Assembly (NCBI RefSeq): GCF_023534745.1
Contig: NZ_JAMHJQ010000010.1
Location: 341,620-405,619, forward strand
Reading direction: 5' to 3'
Length of the DNA: 64,000 nucleotides
From: Streptomyces sp. 35G-GA-8
GTDB lineage: Bacteria > Actinomycetota > Actinomycetes > Streptomycetales > Streptomycetaceae
The notes beneath the pieces are model-generated. The model worked only from the letters and a program-made list of their open reading frames with translations. It was not told the origin of the DNA and searched no databases. A program made the position numbers and the translations under genes. Shown here piece by piece: positions 54,501 to 63,500 of the stretch (position 1 is the first letter of the stretch; each line of letters begins with the position of its first letter).

Positions 54501-57500
54501 GCCTTCCGCCACCAGCGTGGAGACGGAGTCCGCGAACTCCACCGTCTGCCGCAGGCTCCGGTACCAGTACGCGGCGTCCATCCCACGGGTCTCCAGCCAC
54601 CCGCCGGTCAGCGGGGAGAAGTACGGCACGTCACCGGAGCGCGGCGACACACTCGCCAGCCCTTCCAGGAGTTCCGCCTCGATCCGCTCGACGTGGTGGG
54701 AGTGCGGGGCGTAGTCCGCCTGGACCCGCCGTGCCCACACCCCCTTCTCGGCGCAGACCTCCATCAGCTCGTCCAGCGCGGCGACATCGCCGGACACGAC
54801 GACCGAGGCGGGGCCGTTGACCACGCCGACCGCGAGCTGCCCGTCCCACCGGGTCAGCAACTCCCGTACGGCGTCGACGCCGAGCGCGACCGACACCATG
54901 CCGCCTTGGCCGGACAGTACGGTCAACGCCTTGCTCCGCAGGACGACCAGCCGCGCCGCGTCCTCCAGGGACAGGGCACCCGCGACGCACGCTGCCGCGA
55001 TCTCGCCCTGCGAGTGCCCGAGCACGGCGCTCGGCTCGACGCCCCACGACCGCCAGGTGGCCGCCAGCGACACCATCACCGCGAACAGGGCGGGCTGGAC
55101 GACATCCACCCGCTCCATCAGTCCTGCGTCCCGGATCGCGTCCAGCAGCGACCAGTCGACGAACTCGTCCAGCGCCTCCGCGCACTCCTCCATCCGCGCG
55201 CGGAACACCGGCGAGGACTCCAGCAGCTCCAGTGCCATGCCGACCCACTGCGAACCGTGGCCGGGGAACACGAACACCACACCGGCGCCGCGGTTCTCCG
55301 CCACGCCGGTCACGACGTTCGGCGCCTCACGGCCGTCGGCCAGGGCGGTGAGACCGGAGAGGAAGTCCTCCCGGTCCTGCCCCACCACCACGGCCCGGTG
55401 GTCGAACACCGACCGGGACCCCAGCGAGTGGGCGACGTCGGCGACCGGCACGGCCGCCTCCCGCGCGAACTCCTCCCGGAGCCGGGACGCGTGTTCCCGC
55501 AGCGCCTCGCCGGACCGCGCCGACAGCACCCACGGCACAACACCCGGTTCGCGCGGCTCGGGCTCGGCCTCGGCCGACGTCACCTCGGGTGCCTGCTCGA
55601 TGATGGCGTGCGCGTTCGTTCCACTGAATCCGAACGACGACACGCCGGCCCGCCGCGGCCGATCCACGGCAGGCCACTCCCGCTGGTCGGTGAGCAGTTC
55701 CATCGCCGCCGTCGACCAGTCCACGTGCGACGACGGCTCATCCACGTGCAGCGTCTTCGGCAGCACACCGTGCCGCATGGCCAACACCATCTTGATCACG
55801 CCCGCCACACCGGCGGCCGCCTGCGTATGGCCGATGTTGGACTTCACCGAACCGAGCAACAGGGGCTCACCGTCACGGTCCTGACCGTAGGTGGCGAGCA
55901 GCGCCTGCGCCTCGATCGGGTCACCGAGCGTGGTGCCGGTGCCATGTGCCTCCACCGCGTCCACCTCGGACGGCGCGAGGCCGGCTGCCGACAGCGCCTG
56001 GCGGATGACCCGCTGCTGGGAAGGACCGTTCGGCGCGGTGAGGCCGTTGGACGCGCCGTCCTGGTTGATCGCCGAACCCCGTACGACCGCCAGCACCTGG
56101 TGGCCGTTGCGCCGGGCGTCGGACAACCGCTCCACGAGCAGCATGCCGACGCCCTCACCCCAGCCCGTGCCGTCGGCGCTGTCGGAGAACGCCTTGCAGC
56201 GGCCGTCCACCGACAGTCCGCGCTGGCGGCTGAACTCGATGAACGCGCCGGGTGTGGACATCACGGTGACGCCACCGGCCAGCGCGAGCGAGCACTCGCC
56301 CGACCGCAGGGCCTGCACCGCCAGGTGCAGTGCCACCAGCGACGACGAGCACGCCGTGTCCACCGTCACCGCGGGACCTTCAAGCCCGAACGTGTACGAC
56401 AGCCGGCCGGACATGACGCTCGCCGCGCTGCCCGTCGCCACATGGCCGCCCACGTCCTCGGCGGCCCCGTCCAGCACCATCCCGTAGTCCTGCACGTTCG
56501 AACCGACGAACACGCCCGCCCGCTCGCCGCGTACCGAATTCGGGTCGATGCCCGCCCGCTCGAAAACCTCCCAGGAGGTCTCCAGGAGCAGGCGCTGCTG
56601 CGGATCCATCGCCAACGCCTCACGCGGCGAGATACCGAAGAAACCCGAGTCGAACTCCGCCACACGGTCGAGGAACGCGCCCATGCGGCTGTAGGTGGTG
56701 CCCGCGTGGTCGGGGTCCGGGTCGTACAGCGACTCCACGTCCCAGCCACGGTCGGCCGGGAACTCCGCCACCGCGTCCCCACCCGACAGGAGCACGTCCC
56801 ACAGATCCTCCGGGCTCGACACACCCCCCGGATACCGGCACGCCATCGCCACGATCGCGATCGGCTCATCGGTCACACCCGAGACGGCGACAGGGGCGGA
56901 AGCAGCGGGGGTCACGTCCGTACCGGACAACTCGACACGCAGAAAGGCGGCCAGCGCGGCGGCCGTCGGATAGTCGAACACCACCGTCGCGGGCAGGGCG
57001 ACTCCGGTGGCCTCGCTCAGCCGGCCACGCAACTCCATCGCCGTCAGCGAGTCAAAGCCCAGCTCCTTGAAGGCGCGGGTCGCGGAGAACGCGTCACCGG
57101 ACATATGGCCCAGCACCGCGGCCGCCTCGTACCGGACCAACTCGGTGAGCTGCCGCTCCTGCTCAGCCACCTCCAGACCCGCGAGGCGCTGCGCGAGAGC
57201 GGATATACCCGGCTCCGCCGGAGCGGCCTCGAACGCCGCACGCACCTCGGGCAGTTCACTCAGAAGCACACTGGGCCGCTGCGACATGAAGGTGCCCGCG
57301 AACCGCTCCCAGTCGACATCGGCGACGACAACGTTCCCGTCACCACGCTCCAGAGCCGTGGCCAGACCCGCGATCGCCACAGCCGGAGCCATCGTCGACA
57401 AGCCCCAGCGGTGCAGCAGCGCGGCCTGCTCGTCGGTCGCCACCATGCCGCCACCACCGCCCCACGGCCCCCACGCGACGGCCGTGGCGGGCAGACCCGC

Positions 57501-60500
57501 CGCCCTTCGGTGGTCGGCCAAGGCGTCCAGGTAGGCGTTGGCAGCCGCGTACGCGCTCTGCCCGCTACTGCCCCACACACCGGCAATGGACGAGAACAGC
57601 ACGAACGCGTCCAACGGCGTGTCGCCCAGCAGCTCGTGCAGGTTCCGCGCGCCGACGACCTTGGCCGCCAGCACCTCGCCGAACTCGGCGAGGTCATCGG
57701 GATCAAGGTCGGCAAGGGGTGTCATGCGCTCGATGCCCGCCGTGTGCACGACCGCGGTGAGCGAGGGGACGCCGGCCAGCAGCGCGGCGACGGACTCCCG
57801 GTCGGCCATGTCACAGACGGCGAAGGTGACGCGCGCGCCCAGCTCGACGAGTTCGGCCTCCAGCTCCTCGGCGCCCTCGGCCGACCGGCCGCGACGGCCC
57901 GTCAGTACGACATGCTCGGCGCCGTGCGCCGCCAGCCAGCGCGCCACATGCGCACCGAGCGCACCGGTACCGCCGGTCACCAGGACCGTCCCGCGCGGCG
58001 ACCAGCCGGAGCCGGCGGTGTCCGCGCTCAGCGGCGCGGGCGTCAGCCTGCGCCCCAGAGTCTCGCCACCGCGCAGCGCGACCTGGTCCTCGCCGCTCGT
58101 CCCGGCGAGGACGGAGGCGAGAAGGTCACCGGTCGCGTCGTCCCGTACGTCGGGCAGGTCCACCAGGCCGCCCCAGCGGCCGGGATGCTCCAGCGCCGCC
58201 ACCCGGCCCAGACCCCACAACATCGACTGCTCGAACCCAGCGACGGGGTCACTTTCGCCCACCGACACCGCACCCGACGTCAGACACCACAACGGCGCGG
58301 ACACATCCGCGTCACCCAACGCCCGCAGCAGACCGATCGTGGCCGCGACACCCGCGGGCACAACCGACCCACCTCCGTCGGCGAGTCCCAACAGAGACAC
58401 CAGTCCACTCGGAGCAGGCAACTCGCCCAGCCGCTCCCCCCAATCGACCGCCTCCGGATCCACGTAAAGGACACGCGCGTCCGCACCGTTACGAGCCAGC
58501 GCGTCACCAACCCACTCGGCACGCTCCTCACCGGCCGGCGCGACCACCAGCCAGACACCCTCCAACTGCCTGCCCCCGGCGGGTATCGGCCGCCAATCGA
58601 CCCGATACCGCCAGTCATCGGCGATGGACCGATCCCGCTGTTCCCTGCGCCACGCGGACAACCGGGGCAGCACGGCACTCAGCGGATCATCCGACGACAC
58701 GTCCAACGTGCGGGCGAGATCAACGAGGTCGCCCTCTTCCACAACATCCCAGAACCGCGCCTCCACGGGCGACATCCGCTGAACGCCCTGATCGACGGCC
58801 GGAGCGTCCAGCCAGTAGCGCTCACGCTGGAACGCATACGTCGGCAGATCCACCCGCCGCGCGCCACGACCGCCGAAGAACACCTCCCAGTCCACCCGGA
58901 CACCGCGCACATGCAACTGCCCCAGGGCCGTCGTGGCGGCCAGGGCCTCCGGCCGATCACCGCGCGACATCGGCACGAACGTCGCGTCGGGCGCGGATTC
59001 CTGGCTCAGCGCGGACAGCGTCCCGCCCGGCCCGACCTCGACGAACGTCGCCACATCCTCGGCGACCAGCGTCTCGACGGCGTCGGCGAACCGCACCGAC
59101 TCGCGCACATGCCGCACCCAGTACTCCGGCGAGGCCAGCTCCTCGGCCGTCGCCAACCGGCCCGTCAGCGTCGACACGACCGGGATCGCGGGTTCACCGG
59201 ACTCGATTCCCTCGACCACCGAGCGGAATTCGTCGAGCATCGGGTCCATCAACGGCGAGTGGAACGCGTGGCTGACATGGAGCCGCGTCGCCTTCCGACC
59301 CGCCTCGCGCCACCGCTCCGCGACCACCTCTACGTCGGCGGCAGCACCGGAGATGACCACCGAGTTCGGGCCGTTCACCGCCGCGATACCCACAGTGTCG
59401 GGCAGGTCCGGCGCGACCTCGGCCTCGGTCCCCTGGATCGCGACCATCGCACCGCCCTCGGGCAGCGCCTGCATCAACGCACCACGAGCCGACACCACCT
59501 TGACCGCATCGGCCAACGACCACACACCCGCCACATGCGCCGCGGCCAGCTCACCGATCGAATGACCCGCCAGCATGTCCGGCCGGACACCCCACGACTC
59601 CAACAGCCGGAACAGAGCGACCTCGACCGCGAACAACGCCGGCTGCGTCACCCCCGTCTCGTTCAGCGCCTCGGCATCCTCACCGAACAGCACCTCACGC
59701 ACCGCAGGGTCGAACTCGCCAAGCACCTCGTCCAGGGCCTCCGCGAACACCGGGAAACGCTCGGACAGTTCACGACCCATCCCCAGCCGCTGCGACCCCT
59801 GACCCGAGAACAGGAAACCCAGCCGGTGCGGCCCCGCCTCACCCACCACAACACCCGGACCACCGCGCCCCTCGGCGAGAGCGGCCAGAGCCGACCGGAA
59901 CTCGGTGGGCTCCCCGGCGACCACCACCGCACGATGCTCCAGCGCCGCACGCGAGAACACCAGCGCACGGCCCACATCCGCCACGGACAGATCCGGCGAC
60001 GCGTCAAGGAAAGACTTGAGTCGCGCGGCCTGCTCCCGCAACGCCGCGGGGCTCTTGGCCGACAACGACCACGGGACGGCCGCGCCGATCGGCAACGGCT
60101 CCGGGGCTTCCTCCGGCTCGACCACGGGGGCCTGCTCGATGATGGTGTGCGCGTTCGTCCCGCTGAACCCGAACGACGACACACCGGCACGGCGCGGTTC
60201 GCCGGTCTCCGGCCAGGGCCGAGCCTCCGCCAGCAGTTCCACCGCACCCGCCGACCAGTCCACGTGCGGCGACGGCTGGTCCACGTGCAGGGTCCGCGGC
60301 AGCACACCGTGCCGCATCGCCAGCACCATCTTGATCACACCGGCGACACCCGCGGCGGCCTGGGTGTGACCAATGTTCGACTTGATCGACCCGAGCCACA
60401 GCGGCCGGTCGGCGGGCCGGTCCTGACCGTACGTCGCCAGCAGCGCCTGGGCCTCGATCGGATCGCCGAGCGTGGTGCCGGTGCCATGCGCCTCCACCGC

Positions 60501-63500
60501 GTCCACCTCGGACGGCGCGAGACCGGCTGCCGCCTGCGCGGCCCGGATCACCCGCTGCTGAGAGGGGCCGTTCGGCGCGGTGAGACCGTTCGACGCACCG
60601 TCCTGGTTCACCGCCGAACCCCGCACCACCGCCAGCACCTGGTGGCCGTTGCGCTGAGCGTCCGACAGCCGCTCCACGACCAGCATGCCGACGCCCTCAC
60701 CCCAGCCCGTACCGTCCGCGCCCGCCCCGAACGCCTTGCACCGGCCGTCCACCGACAGCCCTCGCTGCCTGCTGAACTCCACGAACGCGGCGGGCGTGGA
60801 CATCACCGTCACGCCACCCGCGAGCGCCAACTCGCACTCGCCCGACCGCAGGGCCTGCACCGCCAGGTGCAGTGCCACCAGCGACGACGAGCACGCCGTA
60901 TCGACCGTGACCGCTGGGCCTTCAAGCCCGAACGTGTAGGACAGCCGGCCGGAGATGACACTCGCCGCGCCGCCGGTGCCGAAGTAGCCCTCGACGCTGT
61001 CCGGAACGGCCATCATCAGCGTCGTGTAGTCCTGGCCGTTGGTGCCGACGAACACGCCCGCCCGGCTGCCCCGCAGCGAGTTCGGGTCGATGCCCGCCCG
61101 CTCGAACGCCTCCCAGGAGGTCTCCAGCAGCAGCCGCTGCTGCGGATCCATCGCCAACGCCTCACGCGGCGAGATCCCGAAGAACGCGGGGTCGAACTCG
61201 GCCATGTTGTCGAGGAATGCGCCCATACGACTGTAAGTGGTGCCCGTGCGGTCAGGGTCCGGGTCGTACAGCGACTCCACGTCCCAGCCACGGTCGCTCG
61301 GGAACTCCGCCACCGCGTCCCCACCCGACAGAAGGACATCCCACAGATCCTCCGGGCTCGACACACCACCCGGGAACCGGCACGCCATCGCCACAATCGC
61401 GACCGGCTCATCCGTCACACCCGACACAGCGACCGCAGCCGCGGGGGCGACGGCCTCCGCACCCGACAACTCAACACGCAGAAAAGCCGCAAGCGCGGCG
61501 CCCGTCGGATAGTCGAACACCACCGTCGCCGGCAGGGCGACACCGGTGGCCTCGCTCAGCCGGCCCCGCAGCTCCATCGCCGTCAGCGAGTCGAACCCGA
61601 GCTCCCTGAACGCACGCGTCGCGGAGAACGCCTCACCCGACACATGACCCAGCACCGCGGCAGCCTCATACCGGACCAGCTCGGTCAGCTGCCGCTCCTG
61701 CTCCCCCACATCCAAACCGGCGAGCCGCCCCGCGAGAGCCGACACCCCCTGCTCCACAGGAGCGACCTCGAACACCGCACGCACCTGCGGCAGCTCACCC
61801 AGCAACGCGCTCGGCCGCTGCGACATGAACGTACCCGCGAACCGCTCCCAGTCGACATCCGCGACAACAACGTTCCCGCCACCACACTCCAGAGCCATAC
61901 CGAGACCGGCGAGCGCCGCCTCGGGGGCCATCGTGGTCAGGCCCCTGCGCTGGAGATTCGCGTCCTGCCCGGCGTCCGCGACCATGCCGCCGCCGCCCCA
62001 CGGGCCCCACGCGACGGCCGTGGCGGTCAGACCCGCCGCCTTACGGTGGTCGGCGAGTGCGTCCAGGTAGGCGTTCGCCGCACCGTAGGCTGCCTGGCCA
62101 CCGCTGCCCCACACGCCGGCAATGGACGAGAACAGCACGAACGCGTCCAACGGCGTGTCGCCCAGCAGCTCGTGCAGGTGCCTCGCGCTGTCGGCCTTGG
62201 TCGCCAGTACGTCGGCGAACTCGGTGAGGTCGGTCGGATCGAGGTCGGTGAGGAGGGTCGAACGCTCGATGCCCGCGGCGTGCACGACCGCGGTGAGCGA
62301 CGGGACTCCGGCCAGCAGCGCCGCGACCGCGTCCCTGTCCGTTACATCGCAGACGGCGAAGGTGACGCGCGCGCCCAGCTCGACGAGTTCGGCTTCCAGT
62401 TCCTCGGCGCCCTCGGCGGCCCGGCCGCGACGGCTCACCAGCACGATGTGCTCGGCCCCGCGCGTGGCCAACCAGCGCGCCACATGCGCACCGAGCGCAC
62501 CTGTACCGCCGGTCACCAGGACCGTCCCGCGCGGCGACCAGCCCTCCCCGGAGACCTCGCCCAGCGGCGCGGGCACCAGCCTCCGGCCAAGAACCTCCCC
62601 GCCACGCAAGGCGATCTGGTCCTCGCAGGTCGTCGTTCCGGCGAGGACGGAGGCGAGAAGGTCACCGGTCGCCTCGTCCCGTACGTCGGACAGGTCGACC
62701 AGGCCGCCCCAGCGGCCGGGATGCTCCAACGCGGCCACCCGGCCCAGACCCCACAACATCGACTGCTCGAACCCAGCGACGGGGTCACTCTCGCCCACCG
62801 ACACCGCACCCGACGTCAGACACCACAACGGCGCGGACACATCCGCGTCACCCAACGCCCGCAGCAGACCGACCGTGGCCGCGACACCCACCGGCACAAC
62901 CGACCCACCCGCCTCGGCGAGCCCCAGCAACGACACCACACCACTCAGAACAGGCAGATCGGCCAGCCGCTCCGCCCAGTCGACCGCCTCCGGAACCACG
63001 TAAAGGACCCGCGCGTCCGCACCGTTACGAGCCAGCGCGTCACCAACCCACTCGGCACGCTCCTCACCGGCCGGCGCGACCACCAGCCAGACACCCTCCA
63101 AATGCCTGCCCCCGGCCTCCAGAGCCCGCCACTCGACCCGATATCGCCAGTCATCGGCGATGGATCGGTCCCGCTGCTTCCTGCGCCACGCGGACAACCG
63201 GGGCAGCACGGCACTCAGCGGATCATCGGGCGACACATCCAGCGTACGGGCGAGATCAGCGGGATCGCCCTCCTCCACGACCTCCCAGAACCGCGCCTCC
63301 ACCGGCGACATCCGCTCAACGCCCTCGTCGACGGACGGGGCGTCCAGCCAGTAGCGCTCACGCTGGAACGCATACGTCGGCAGATCCACCCGTCGCGCGC
63401 CACGACCGCCGAAGAACACCTCCCAGTCCACCCGGACACCACGCACATGCAGTTGGCCGACGGCAGATGTCAGCGCGACGAGTTCGGGCCGGTCACCGCG

